Source: Parerythrobacter_A sp963761775 (GTDB lineage Bacteria; Pseudomonadota; Alphaproteobacteria; Sphingomonadales; Sphingomonadaceae). Taken from it: a stretch of 64,000 nucleotides of DNA. Below, piece after piece: positions 44,745 through 54,227 of this stretch; the stretch's first letter is position 1; each line of letters opens with the position of its first letter. Both the position numbers and the translations under genes were made by a program. The notes under the pieces were generated by a model. It had not been told where the DNA came from. It searched no databases and saw only the letters and a list, made by a program, of their open reading frames with translations. Location: assembly GCA_963761775.1 (NCBI GenBank), contig CAVXIF010000011.1, positions 620,001 through 684,000 of the forward strand. The letters are read 5' to 3'.

Positions 44745-46970
44745 TCAGCTCTCCATCCACTCGTCGAAGAAACTGTCATGCGCCTTGCGCATCTCCATTA
44801 GTGTCACGCGACTATCGCCAAAGGTCAGCGCATCGCCACCGGTCCGACCGACGACGCTAGCGTAAAGCTCGCTCCGGTTAGCTCGGGCTATCACTGCTTC
44901 CGGGTCATGCGTGGTCACGATAACACGCCCCTGATCCTCCCCGAACATGGCGGCAGTCAGCGACTTAGCGTCTGGCAGGGCCAGCGACGCGCCGATACCA
45001 CCTGCTATCGCCATCTCTGCCAGCGCCACCAGCGCGCCGCCGTCCGATATATCGTGCGCCGCGCCGATTGCGCCTTCGCCGATCAGGGCGCGCACCAGCT
45101 CGCCTAAACGCCGTTCCACCGCCAGATCGACGGGCGGCGGCGCGCCTTTCTCCGTGCCTTGGACGACCTGTTGCCACAGCGATTGGCCGAGGTGGCCGGG
45201 CGCATAGCCGATGATGACGATGGCCCCGCCGTCCCCGATAAAGGCGGGCGCACTGATGTTCGCGTAATCGTCGACCAGCCCAACCCCGCCGATGGCGGGT
45301 GTGGGCAGGATTGCACTGCCGCCGCCCGTCGCCTTGCTTTCGTTGTACAGCGACACATTGCCGCTGACGACCGGGAAATCCAGCGCGCGGCAGGCTTCGC
45401 CCATACCGTCCAGCGCATGGACCAGCTGCGCCATGATTTCAGGGCGTTCGGGGTTGGCGAAATTCAGGCAGTTGGTGATGGCCAGCGGCCGTGCGCCGAC
45501 CGTGCTGAGGTTGCGATAGGCTTCGGCCACCGCCTGCTTGCCGCCCTCGTACGGGTCGGCATAGACGTAGCGCGGCGTGCAGTCGGTGGTGATGGCCAGC
45601 GCCTTGCGCGTACCGTGAACCCGCACGATCCCCGCATCGCCGCCGGTTTGCAGCGTGTCCGCGCCGACCTGGCTGTCATATTGCTGGGCAATCCACCGGC
45701 GCGAGGCGAGGGCGGGGCTCGCGAGCAGCGTCAGCAGGTCCGCGCCCAGATCTTCGCTCTCGGTAGTATTTTCAAGCGGTGCCACCTTGGCCCATGCCTT
45801 GTAATCCGCTTGCGACAGGAAGGGCCGCTCATAAAGCGGCGCATCGGCGGCGAGCGGACCAAGCGGAATGTCGCACACGACCGCGCCATCGAATTCCAGC
45901 ACCATGTGCCGGGTGTCCGTCACTTCGCCGATAACCGCGAAATCCAGCTCCCACTTCTCGAAGATCGCCGCCGCTTCCGCCTCGCGTCCAGGCTTCAGCA
46001 CCATGAGCATCCGCTCCTGGCTTTCGCTCAGCATCATCTCGTAAGGCGTCATGCCCTCTTCGCGGCAAGGCACGGCGTTCATGTCGAGCCGGATGCCCGC
46101 CTTGCCATTTGTGGCCATTTCCACGCTGGAGCTGGTCAGACCCGCCGCGCCCATATCCTGGATCGCCACGATGGCGTCGGTCGCCATCAGTTCGAGACAC
46201 GCTTCGATCAGCAGCTTTTCGGTGAACGGATCGCCCACTTGCACCGTGGGCCGCTTGGCTTCGGTATCGTCGCCGAAATCGGTGCTGGCCATCGTGGCGC
46301 CGTGGATGCCGTCGCGTCCGGTCTTGCTGCCGACATAGACGATGGGATTGCCCGTGCCGGTCGCCGCGCTGTAGAAAATGCGGTCCGCATCGGCGACGCC
46401 CACGGTCATCGCGTTGACGAGGATGTTGCCGTCGTAAGCGGGGTGGAAGTTGGTTTCACCCGCGACGGTCGGCACGCCGACACAATTGCCATAGCCACCG
46501 ATGCCCGCGACCACGCCCTGTACCAGATGCTTCATCTTCGGGTGGTCGGGCCGTCCGAAACGCAGCGCGTTAGCGTTGGCGACGGGTCGTGCGCCCATGG
46601 TGAAGACATCGCGCAGGATGCCGCCAACGCCGGTCGCTGCGCCTTGGTAGGGTTCGATGTAACTGGGGTGGTTATGGCTCTCCATTTTGAAAATGGCGGC
46701 CTGTGGTTTTCCATCAGGCCCATCCCCGATGTCGATCACGCCCGCATTTTCGCCCGGACCGCAAATGACCCAAGGTGCCTCGGTTGGCAGTTTCTTCAGG
46801 TGAAAGCGCGAGGATTTGTAGGAGCAGTGCTCGCTCCACATGACCGAGAAAATGCCGAGTTCCAGCAGGTTCGGCTCGCGCCCCATTGCGGCCAGCACAC
46901 GGGCGTATTCCTCTTCGTTCAGCCCATGCTGGGCGACGGTTTCCGCGTCGATCTTCGGTGCTTCTGTCAT
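44745..46970 (-). CDS. purL: Phosphoribosylformylglycinamidine synthase subunit PurL
   Basis: 741 residues, the small PurL form that works with PurQ and PurS. The N-terminal MWSEHCSYKSSR motif and the FKMESHNHPSYIEPYQGAATGVGG segment (near residue 95) are diagnostic of the ATP- and FGAR-binding region. It catalyses the fourth step of purine synthesis. The preceding gene (membrane protein) ends 10 bases upstream, so they may share a transcript. Confidence 0.97.
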   Translation of the reverse strand: MTEAPKIDAETVAQHGLNEEEYARVLAAMGREPNLLELGIFSVMWSEHCSYKSSRFHLKKLPTEAPWVICGPGENAGVIDIGDGPDGKPQAAIFKMESHNHPSYIEPYQGAATGVGGILRDVFTMGARPVANANALRFGRPDHPKMKHLVQGVVAGIGGYGNCVGVPTVAGETNFHPAYDGNILVNAMTVGVADADRIFYSAATGTGNPIVYVGSKTGRDGIHGATMASTDFGDDTEAKRPTVQVGDPFTEKLLIEACLELMATDAIVAIQDMGAAGLTSSSVEMATNGKAGIRLDMNAVPCREEGMTPYEMMLSESQERMLMVLKPGREAEAAAIFEKWELDFAVIGEVTDTRHMVLEFDGAVVCDIPLGPLAADAPLYERPFLSQADYKAWAKVAPLENTTESEDLGADLLTLLASPALASRRWIAQQYDSQVGADTLQTGGDAGIVRVHGTRKALAITTDCTPRYVYADPYEGGKQAVAEAYRNLSTVGARPLAITNCLNFANPERPEIMAQLVHALDGMGEACRALDFPVVSGNVSLYNESKATGGGSAILPTPAIGGVGLVDDYANISAPAFIGDGGAIVIIGYAPGHLGQSLWQQVVQGTEKGAPPPVDLAVERRLGELVRALIGEGAIGAAHDISDGGALVALAEMAIAGGIGASLALPDAKSLTAAMFGEDQGRVIVTTHDPEAVIARANRSELYASVVGRTGGDALTFGDSRVTLMEMRKAHDSFFDEWMES

Positions 46971-46980
46971 GCCCGCTGCG

Positions 46981-47661
46981 TTAGCGATAGGCGCTCGGCA
47001 CCGCCAGCCCCGCCTGCGCGCGATGCCAGCGCGTGTCGCCCACCCATTTCGCCAGCAGGGTCACGACACCAAACGCGACGAGCCCCGTCAGGTAGAACAT
47101 CGTCGGGCTTTCCGCAGGGGCAATGCCGGTCCAAGCCACCGTTTGCAGTGCCAGCATGACGACCAGCAGCACCATCGCCGGACCGATCGGCCCGCGCGTC
47201 TGCCGCAGGTAATAGACAAATGCCCCCAGTAGCAGCGCCAGTTCCAGCGGTATCGCGATGGCCGGATAATTCCACAGGCCCAGCCCGTGCTTTTCCGCGC
47301 CGCCCGCAATCGTCAGGTCCGGCACATGCACCAGCCAGTCGAGGAACCAGTGCGACAGAACCACCGCAGCCCCCAGCAATGCCGCCCCGGCATAATGGCG
47401 GCGCACCACGAGGATGATGCCGAAGACAAGCGCGAACACCGCGCTGCCCAATAAGGAATGCGTGAACGGCATGTCATACAGATCGACCGGGGTCAGCACG
47501 CTGGCCGCAGGATCGATCCGCAAGTTCTCGATCCCGACCAAGCCGAATGCAAAGAACGCCCAGTCGACCAGCTGCGCGCCGATGAAGAGCGTCGCCAGCT
47601 TGGGCGCATCCCTGGTGCAGGCCGCCGCCGCAAGGGCCGGTGCCCAGTGTCCTATGAACAT
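46981..47661 (-). CDS. Membrane protein resembling YdjM/DUF457 metal-dependent hydrolases
   Basis: 226 residues with seven or so hydrophobic helices. Polar motifs DMPFTHSLLGS (near residue 66) and LSHWFLDWLVHVPDL (near 106) look like the histidine/aspartate sites of the YdjM family. ATG 47661 starts the first helix. It sits upstream of purL on the same strand; no functional relation is obvious. Confidence 0.7.
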   Translation of the reverse strand: MFIGHWAPALAAAACTRDAPKLATLFIGAQLVDWAFFAFGLVGIENLRIDPAASVLTPVDLYDMPFTHSLLGSAVFALVFGIILVVRRHYAGAALLGAAVVLSHWFLDWLVHVPDLTIAGGAEKHGLGLWNYPAIAIPLELALLLGAFVYYLRQTRGPIGPAMVLLVVMLALQTVAWTGIAPAESPTMFYLTGLVAFGVVTLLAKWVGDTRWHRAQAGLAVPSAYR

Positions 47662-47767
47662 CGCGTTGCCCCCGCTTCCTGTTTGGACCTGTTATCCGCC
47701 AATAACGCTTGTTTCTGGCGCGACCGCTGCTTGACCAAGGGTAGCGGCGGGGTCAATGCTTTGCGCC

Positions 47768-48046
47768 ATGAGTAGCGAACCTATACCCGATACAACGCGT
47801 GCACCGGCAGACGATATCGCCGCGATGAGCTTCGAGGCGGCGCTGGCCGCGCTGGAGGATGTGGTCGGCAGGCTGGAAAGCGGCGACGTGCCGCTGGAAG
47901 CCTCGATCGACCTCTATGCCCGTGGCGAAGCGTTGCGCAAACACTGCCAGACGCGGCTCGACAGCGCGCAGGCCCGGATCGAGACCATCGTGCAGAAAAG
48001 CGACGGGTCGCCGCCTGAAACCCGCCCTTTCGACAGCGATGGCTGA
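47768..48046 (+). CDS. xseB: Exodeoxyribonuclease VII small subunit
   Basis: 92 residues from ATG 47768 (ATG 47756 would add four). The core motif SFEAALAALEDVVGRLESGDVPLEASIDLYARGEAL is that of XseB. It binds XseA to form the single-stranded DNA exonuclease; xseA is not in the window. The stop overlaps the ispA start by 8 bases. Confidence 0.93.
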   Translation: MSSEPIPDTTRAPADDIAAMSFEAALAALEDVVGRLESGDVPLEASIDLYARGEALRKHCQTRLDSAQARIETIVQKSDGSPPETRPFDSDG

Positions 48047-48956
48047 CCGCGGCATGGAAGTGGTGCCCGACGATATCCTCGGTGCCGCGCTGGCGCAGGT
48101 GCAGCGCGATATCGACGCCGTGTTCGATGCGCGCCTGCCGCTGCCGCAGGACTCGCGGCGGCGCCTGGTGGAAGCGATGCGCTATGCGGCGATGGACGGT
48201 GGCAAGCGCGTCCGCCCGCTACTGGTCTGCGCCACGGCAGGCCTGCTCGGCGTGGAGCGAGCGGTGGCATTGCAAGTGGCCTGCGCAGTTGAGGCAATCC
48301 ATGTCTATTCGCTGATCCACGACGATCTGCCGTGCATGGACGACGATGCGCTGCGCCACGGCAAACCCACCGTTCACACCGCCTATGACGAGGCAACAGC
48401 CGTGCTCGCGGGCGATTCCCTGCACGCGCTTGCGTTCGAGATTGTTTCCGATACCGGCGTCATCGCCGATCCGTTTACCCGTGCGGAATTGTGCGCGACG
48501 CTCGCCGTTGCCAGCGGCATGGATGGCATGGCGGGTGGACAGATGATGGACATGGCGTCCAACGGCGCGGATTACGATTTGCCTACTATCACCCGCCTGC
48601 AACAACTGAAAACCGGCGCGCTGCTGGCGGCATCGGTGGAGATGGGCGCGGTGCTGGGCAAGCTGCCCGAAGACGGACGGTCGCACCTCAGGGCCTATGC
48701 GCGCGATATCGGCCTCGCTTTCCAGATCGCCGACGACCTGCTCGACGTAACGGGCGACGAGGCAAAGGCGGGCAAGGCGCTGCGCAAGGATGAGGCGCAG
48801 GGCAAGCAAACCTTCGTGACGCTGATGGGCGAAGACGGCGCGCGCGAACAGGCCGACGCTTTGGTGACGCAGGCTATCGGGCACCTTGCGCAATATGGCG
48901 AAGAAGCGGACCTGCTGCGCGCGCTGGCACGGTTCATCGTGGAGAGGGACCGGTAA
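48039..48956 (+). CDS. ispA: Polyprenyl (farnesyl) diphosphate synthase
   Basis: 305 residues from ATG 48039. The first aspartate-rich motif is HDDLPCMDDD (near residue 93) and the second IADDLLD (near residue 232), so this is a short-chain trans-prenyl diphosphate synthase (FPP type). The order xseB-ispA is common in bacteria. The stop overlaps the coaD start (TAATG). Confidence 0.93.
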   Translation: MADRGMEVVPDDILGAALAQVQRDIDAVFDARLPLPQDSRRRLVEAMRYAAMDGGKRVRPLLVCATAGLLGVERAVALQVACAVEAIHVYSLIHDDLPCMDDDALRHGKPTVHTAYDEATAVLAGDSLHALAFEIVSDTGVIADPFTRAELCATLAVASGMDGMAGGQMMDMASNGADYDLPTITRLQQLKTGALLAASVEMGAVLGKLPEDGRSHLRAYARDIGLAFQIADDLLDVTGDEAKAGKALRKDEAQGKQTFVTLMGEDGAREQADALVTQAIGHLAQYGEEADLLRALARFIVERDR

Positions 48957-49474
48957 TGGCAAGCGCAGAGCGCATCGGCATTTACCCCGGCACTTTCGAC
49001 CCGATCACCCTGGGCCATGCCGACATTATCCGGCGCGGGAGCAAGCTGGTGGACCGGCTTATTCTCGGCGTGACCACCAACCCGTCAAAAGACCCGATGT
49101 TCACCACCGAAGAGCGGCTGGCGATGGTGCGGCGCGAGATTGCGGCGATGACAGTCGACAATGTCGAGGTGGTCGCATTCAACGCGCTGCTGATGAAATT
49201 CGCGCGCAAACAGGGCGCACGGGTCATCATTCGCGGACTGCGCGCGGTCGCCGATTTCGAATATGAGTACCAGATGGCGGGCATGAACCAGCAGCTGGAC
49301 GACGATATCGAGACGGTGTTCCTGATGGCGGACGTGTCGCTGCAACCGATCGCGTCGAAACTGGTGAAGGAAATCGCGCTGTTCGGCGGCGATGTCGCGC
49401 CGTTTGTCAGCGCGGCGGTGCGGGACGACATCGTGGCGCGCGTGGACACGTTGGGGCAGCGCGGGGACTACTGA
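48956..49474 (+). CDS. coaD: Pantetheine-phosphate adenylyltransferase
   Basis: 172 residues. The nucleotidyl transferase motif YPGTFDPITLGH is at residues 9-20. The family segment near residue 125 (SLQPIASKLVKEIALFGGDV) is also there. The enzyme makes dephospho-CoA. The gene is translationally coupled to ispA by a one-base overlap. Confidence 0.96.
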   Translation: MASAERIGIYPGTFDPITLGHADIIRRGSKLVDRLILGVTTNPSKDPMFTTEERLAMVRREIAAMTVDNVEVVAFNALLMKFARKQGARVIIRGLRAVADFEYEYQMAGMNQQLDDDIETVFLMADVSLQPIASKLVKEIALFGGDVAPFVSAAVRDDIVARVDTLGQRGDY

Positions 49475-49569
49475 GCGCTTGCGTTGGCGCGCTTCATTCA
49501 TTGGCGCGACAGTCGCGCGCCGTTAGAAACCACATTCGATAGACGTAAGTTGTACGGACAAATTCTCAC

Positions 49570-50250
49570 ATGCAAATTCTTCGCCTGCTGCCCATTTCGC
49601 TGTCGCTGATCGGCGCGGTCTTTGCTGTGCCCGCCATGGCTCAGGATGCTGTCCCGGCAATGCCTGTAGTGCCGAAATACCAGCCACTGAATTACAACGC
49701 GGCGGAAGATCTCGAAAATATCCTGCTCCTCGACCTGTCGAACGGGCGGCGGGTCGGCATTCGCCTGATGCCGAGCTGGGCACCGAGCCACGTCGAGCGG
49801 ATCAAGACGCTGGCGCGGCAGGGCTTCTATGATGGCATCATCTTTCACCGTGTGATCGACGGCTTCATGGCGCAGACCGGCGATCCGACCGGAACCGGGC
49901 AGGGTGGCTCGCCGCTTCCCGACCTGAAGGCGGAATTCAACCCGATGCCGCATCTGCGCGGCACTGTTTCGATGGCGCGGGCAACATCGGAAGACAGCGC
50001 GAACAGCCAGTTCTTCATCGTGTTCATGCCGCGCTTCTCGCTGGACCGGACATACACCAATTTCGGCCGGGTGATTTCGGGCATGGAAGGCGTCGATGCC
50101 ATCGCGCGCGGCGAACCGCCGACCGAGCCTACGCGCATCGTGCAGGCGTCCATCGCGGCGGACAACCGCCCCGAACCCACCGCCGAGCAGCGCGCGCCCA
50201 AGTTCGACGGGGTGTCGATAGACGAGCTGGCCGCGCCCATCGCCGAATAG
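49570..50250 (+). CDS. Periplasmic peptidyl-prolyl cis-trans isomerase (cyclophilin)
   Basis: 226 residues. The signal peptide (about 1-23, ending AMA) is followed by a cyclophilin domain with IIFHRVIDGFMAQTGDPTGTGQGG and NSQFFIVF. Cyclophilins of this size with a signal peptide assist folding of envelope proteins. It lies 95 bases after coaD and 17 bases ahead of queA. Confidence 0.93.
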   Translation: MQILRLLPISLSLIGAVFAVPAMAQDAVPAMPVVPKYQPLNYNAAEDLENILLLDLSNGRRVGIRLMPSWAPSHVERIKTLARQGFYDGIIFHRVIDGFMAQTGDPTGTGQGGSPLPDLKAEFNPMPHLRGTVSMARATSEDSANSQFFIVFMPRFSLDRTYTNFGRVISGMEGVDAIARGEPPTEPTRIVQASIAADNRPEPTAEQRAPKFDGVSIDELAAPIAE

Positions 50251-50267
50251 GGCTGGACGCCTTTCTC

Positions 50268-51307
50268 ATGCGCGTAGATCTGTTCGATTTCGAGCTGCCG
50301 CCCGAACGCATCGCGCTGCGCCCAGTCGTGCCGCGCGATGCCGCGCGAATGCTGGTGCTGGACGGTCCAGACACCACGAAAGACTGCGGCGTCGCCGATC
50401 TGCCCGACCTGCTGGAGCCGGGCGACGTGCTGGTGTTCAACGACACCCGCGTGATCCCTGCGCGATTGGAAGGTACCCGCACGCGCGACGGGAACAGCGC
50501 GTCCGTCGGCGCAACGCTGCACAAGCGTATCGACCTGCGCCGCTGGCAGGCATTCATCCGCAATGCCAAGCGGCTGAAGACCGGCGACCGCATCGACTTC
50601 GGCCATGATGTGCAGGCGTGGTCGAAGCACGTCACGACGACGGCAGCGTCACGCTGGCGTTTAGCGGCGCGGAGCCGGTCGAGGTGCTGCTGGAACGCGC
50701 GGGGGAGATGCCGCTGCCGCCCTATATTGCGAGCCGACGCCCGACCGATGCGCGCGACCGGGAGGATTACCAGACCCTGTTTGCGCAAACCGACGGCGCG
50801 GTGGCCGCACCCACCGCCTCGCTGCACTTCACTCCGGACCTGATCGAACGCCTCGATGCGCGCGGTATCCTGCGCGAGACGCTGACCCTGCATGTCGGCG
50901 CGGGCACCTTCCTGCCGGTCAAGGCCGACGACACCCGCGACCATGCGATGCATGCCGAATGGGGCACGATTTCGCCGGAAACCGCAGACAGGCTGAACGC
51001 GGCGCGCGCGGCAGGGCAGCGGGTCATCGCGGTCGGCACCACCAGCCTGCGCCTGCTGGAAAGCGCGGCGGACGAGGATAACGTCATCCAGCCTTTCACC
51101 GGCGACACCGCGATCTTTATCACGCCGGGCTATCGGTTCAGGGCCATCGACGGCCTGATGACCAATTTCCACCTGCCCAAATCCACGCTGTTCATGCTGG
51201 TCAGCGCACTGATGGGCCGCGACCGGATGCAGACCGCCTATGCCCATGCAATTGCGGAGGATTACCGTTTCTATTCCTACGGTGACTCCAGCCTGCTGCT
51301 GCCGTAA
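50268..51307 (+). CDS. queA: tRNA preQ1(34) S-adenosylmethionine ribosyltransferase-isomerase, frameshifted near 50,617
   Basis: The first frame from ATG 50268 gives MRVDLFDFELPPERIALRP and VLVFNDTRVIPARLEG. One missing base at 50616-50618 (GCG TGG instead of GCG GTG G) shifts the frame, and the protein continues VVEARHDDGSVTLAF, HVGAGTFLPVKADD, AVGTTSLRLLE and LMTNFHLPKSTLFMLVSALMG to 51307, 346 residues in all. It forms epoxyqueuosine in the Q34 pathway. tgt, for the earlier base exchange, lies 1.7 kb downstream, with an ABC exporter between. Confidence 0.9.
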
Positions 51308-51315
51308 AGGGCCAT

Positions 51316-52260
51316 ATGCCCGAAGCTATCCTAGAAATCAGCGGCCTGACCAAGGTTTACGACGGCGGCTTCAAGGCGCTGGACGATGTTGACCTGACCA
51401 TCCGCAAGGGCGAAATTTTTGCGCTGCTCGGACCGAACGGGGCGGGCAAGACCACGCTGATCGGCGCGGTGTGCGGGCTGGTCCGGCCCACCGCGGGCAC
51501 GATCCATGCGTTCGGGCACGACCTGTCGCGCGACTGGCGGCGGGGTCGGGCGCGGATCGGGCTGGTGCCGCAGGAACTGAGCACCGATATGTTCGATCCG
51601 GTCGAGCGTGCCGTGACCTATTCGCGCGGACTGTTCGGCCTGCCGCCCGACCCCGCGCGGATCGAGGACATCCTGCGCTCGCTCAGCCTGTGGGACAAGC
51701 GCAGCGACAAGATCATGGCGCTGTCCGGCGGAATGAAGCGCCGCGTCCTGATTGCCAAGGCGCTGGCGCACGAGCCCGACCTGCTGTTCCTCGACGAGCC
51801 GACCGCCGGGGTCGATGTGGAACTGCGGCGCGATATGTGGGCGCTGATCGGTGCTATGCGCGAGCGCGGCGTGACGGTGATACTGACTACGCATTATATC
51901 GAGGAAGCCGAGGAAATGGCGGACCGCGTCGGCATTATCCGGTCGGGCAAGCTGCTGATGGTGGACGAGAAGGCGGCAATGATGGCGCGGCTCGGTCGCA
52001 CCGAGGCGCATATCGACCTGGCCGAACCGATGTCGACAATACCGGCGGCGCTGGCGGACTTTCCGGTGGAACTCGCCAATAGCGGTACGACGCTGTGCTA
52101 TCGGGGCGGCGACGGGACGGGGAAGGGCAAGAGCGAAGTCGCCGCGCTGACCAAGGCGCTGACCCGCGCCGGCATCGACTATACCGGCATAGATATCCGC
52201 GAAAGCTCGCTGGAGGACATCTTCGTCTCGCTGCTGGGCGCGGAAGGGAACGCGGCATGA
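51316..52260 (+). CDS. ABC transporter ATP-binding protein
   Basis: 314 residues. Walker A GPNGAGKTT (near residue 38), signature LSGGMKRR, Walker B LLFLDEPTAGVD and the switch His in TTHYIEE are intact. The build is that of DrrA/CcmA-type exporters of the ABC-2 class. Only 8 bases separate it from queA, and its stop overlaps the permease start by 4 bases (ATGA). The substrate is unknown. Confidence 0.93.
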   Translation: MPEAILEISGLTKVYDGGFKALDDVDLTIRKGEIFALLGPNGAGKTTLIGAVCGLVRPTAGTIHAFGHDLSRDWRRGRARIGLVPQELSTDMFDPVERAVTYSRGLFGLPPDPARIEDILRSLSLWDKRSDKIMALSGGMKRRVLIAKALAHEPDLLFLDEPTAGVDVELRRDMWALIGAMRERGVTVILTTHYIEEAEEMADRVGIIRSGKLLMVDEKAAMMARLGRTEAHIDLAEPMSTIPAALADFPVELANSGTTLCYRGGDGTGKGKSEVAALTKALTRAGIDYTGIDIRESSLEDIFVSLLGAEGNAA

Positions 52261-53027
52261 CCGGCTTCAACCTGCGCGGTGCATACTCGATCTTCACGCG
52301 CGAGATCATGCGGGCGTTCCGCACGGCGTTCCAGTCCATCCTGGCGCCGGTGCTGACGACCTCGCTCTATTTCATCGTGTTCGGCGCAGCCATCGGCGGG
52401 CGCATGCCGGACCTTGGTGGCGTGGAATACGGCGCCTTCATCATTCCGGGCCTGCTCATGCTGACCCTGCTGGGCGAGACCACCAGCAATGCCAGCTTCG
52501 GCATCTACATGCCGCGTTTCACCGGCACGATATACGAGCTGCTGTCCGCCCCTGTCGGCGTGGCGGAAACACTGGTCGGCTTCGTCGGCGCGGCGGCGGC
52601 GAAGAGCCTGATCCTTGCCGCGATCATCCTGCTGACCGCGCGGCTGTTCGTCGATTATTCCATCGCCCATCCGATACTGGCGGTCGTCTTCATCATGCTG
52701 GTCGCGGCCAGTTTCAGCCTGTTCGGCTTTATCCTCGGCATCTGGGCCGATAATTTCGAGAAGCTGGGCATCATCCCGCTGCTGTTTCTGACGCCGCTTA
52801 CCTTCCTTGGCGGCACGTTCTATTCCATCGACATGCTGCCCGAACCGTGGGACCGCATCGCGATGGCGAACCCCATCGTCTATCTGGTCAGCGGCCTGCG
52901 CTGGACTTTCTACGGCACTGCCGACGTGGATTTCCGCGTGTCGCTGGGCATCACGCTGGCCTTCCTTGCGGTGTGTGTCACGATCATCGCGATCATCTTC
53001 CGCACCGGATGGCGTCTTCGCGCCTGA
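52257..53027 (+). CDS. ABC-2 type transporter permease
   Basis: 256 residues from ATG 52257, six hydrophobic segments of the ABC-2 (DrrB/NodJ-like) type, with TSLYFIVFGAAIGGRMPDLGGVEYGAFIIPGLLML and the conserved FLGGTFYSIDMLPEPW. It makes an exporter with the preceding ATPase. It is located between queA and tgt, but a role in queuosine synthesis is not known. Confidence 0.9.
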   Translation: MTGFNLRGAYSIFTREIMRAFRTAFQSILAPVLTTSLYFIVFGAAIGGRMPDLGGVEYGAFIIPGLLMLTLLGETTSNASFGIYMPRFTGTIYELLSAPVGVAETLVGFVGAAAAKSLILAAIILLTARLFVDYSIAHPILAVVFIMLVAASFSLFGFILGIWADNFEKLGIIPLLFLTPLTFLGGTFYSIDMLPEPWDRIAMANPIVYLVSGLRWTFYGTADVDFRVSLGITLAFLAVCVTIIAIIFRTGWRLRA

Positions 53028-53035
53028 GCTCTGGT

Positions 53036-54163
53036 ATGACGGACCGCTTCGCTTTCACCATAGATGCGCGCGACGGACTGGCGCGCACCGGCGCGATTGC
53101 CATGCAGCGCGGCACCATCGCCACGCCCGCCTTTATGCCGGTGGGTACGGCGGCGACGGTTAAGGCGATGAAGCCCGAAACGGTGCGCGCAACGGGGGCC
53201 GACATCATTCTCGGCAACACCTATCACCTGATGCTGCGCCCCGGTGCGGAACGGGTGGCGCGGCTCGGCGGGCTGCACCGGTTCATGAACTGGCACCGCC
53301 CGATCCTGACCGACAGCGGCGGCTATCAGGTGATGAGCCTGTCCGCCTTGCGCAAGCTGACCGAGGAGGGGGTGGAGTTCCGCAGCCATCTCGACGGGTC
53401 GAAGCACATGCTGACACCCGAACGCAGTATGGAAATCCAGCGCTTGCTCGGTTCGGATATCGTGATGGCGTTCGACGAATGCCCGCGCGCCGACCAGCCG
53501 CATGACGAAATCGCGAATTCAATGGAGCTGTCCATGCGCTGGGCGCAGCGCAGCCGCGATGGGTTCGACAGCGGAACTGACCACGCTGAAAAATCCGCGC
53601 TGTTCGGCATCCAGCAGGGCGCGCTGCACGAGGATTTGCGCAAGGTCAGCGCGCAGAAGCTGACCGATATCGGGTTCGACGGATACGCTATCGGCGGCCT
53701 TGCCGTGGGGGAGGGGCAGGAGGCGATGTTCGCCACGCTGGACTTCGCCCCGCAGCAACTGCCCGAAGACCGCCCGCGCTACCTGATGGGGGTCGGCAAG
53801 CCGGACGATCTGGTCGGCGCGGTCGAGCGCGGGGTCGATATGTTCGACTGCGTGCTGCCCAGCCGGTCCGGCCGCAACGGGCAGGCGTTCACCTGGAACG
53901 GCGCGATCAACCTCCGCAATGCACGCTTCGCGGAGGATACCGAACCGCTGGACGACCGCTGTACCTGCCCCACCTGCGCCACCTACAGCCGCGCTTATCT
54001 GCACCACCTTGTAAAATCCGGCGAAATCCTCGGCTCGATGCTGATGACGGAGCACAATATCGCGTTTTACCAGCAGCTCATGGCGACAATGCGCGCGGCG
54101 ATACGGGCCGGGACGTTCGCGACGTTCGCGGCAGACTTTCGGAACAACTACCTTGGCAAATAG
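53036..54163 (+). CDS. tgt: Queuine tRNA-ribosyltransferase
   Basis: 375 residues from ATG 53036. TIM-barrel enzyme exchanging guanine for preQ1 at position 34. ILTDSGGYQVMSL (catalytic Asp near residue 90), FDCVLPSRSGRNGQAF (nucleophile Asp) and the zinc site CTCPTC plus a downstream His are present. It follows the ABC genes by 8 bases. Confidence 0.96.
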   Translation: MTDRFAFTIDARDGLARTGAIAMQRGTIATPAFMPVGTAATVKAMKPETVRATGADIILGNTYHLMLRPGAERVARLGGLHRFMNWHRPILTDSGGYQVMSLSALRKLTEEGVEFRSHLDGSKHMLTPERSMEIQRLLGSDIVMAFDECPRADQPHDEIANSMELSMRWAQRSRDGFDSGTDHAEKSALFGIQQGALHEDLRKVSAQKLTDIGFDGYAIGGLAVGEGQEAMFATLDFAPQQLPEDRPRYLMGVGKPDDLVGAVERGVDMFDCVLPSRSGRNGQAFTWNGAINLRNARFAEDTEPLDDRCTCPTCATYSRAYLHHLVKSGEILGSMLMTEHNIAFYQQLMATMRAAIRAGTFATFAADFRNNYLGK

Positions 54164-54227
54164 CGGTTTTTAATCGATAAAGCTGCAAACGGGATTGTCG
54201 CTAGGCTTTTCGCAGAATCGGGGTCGC

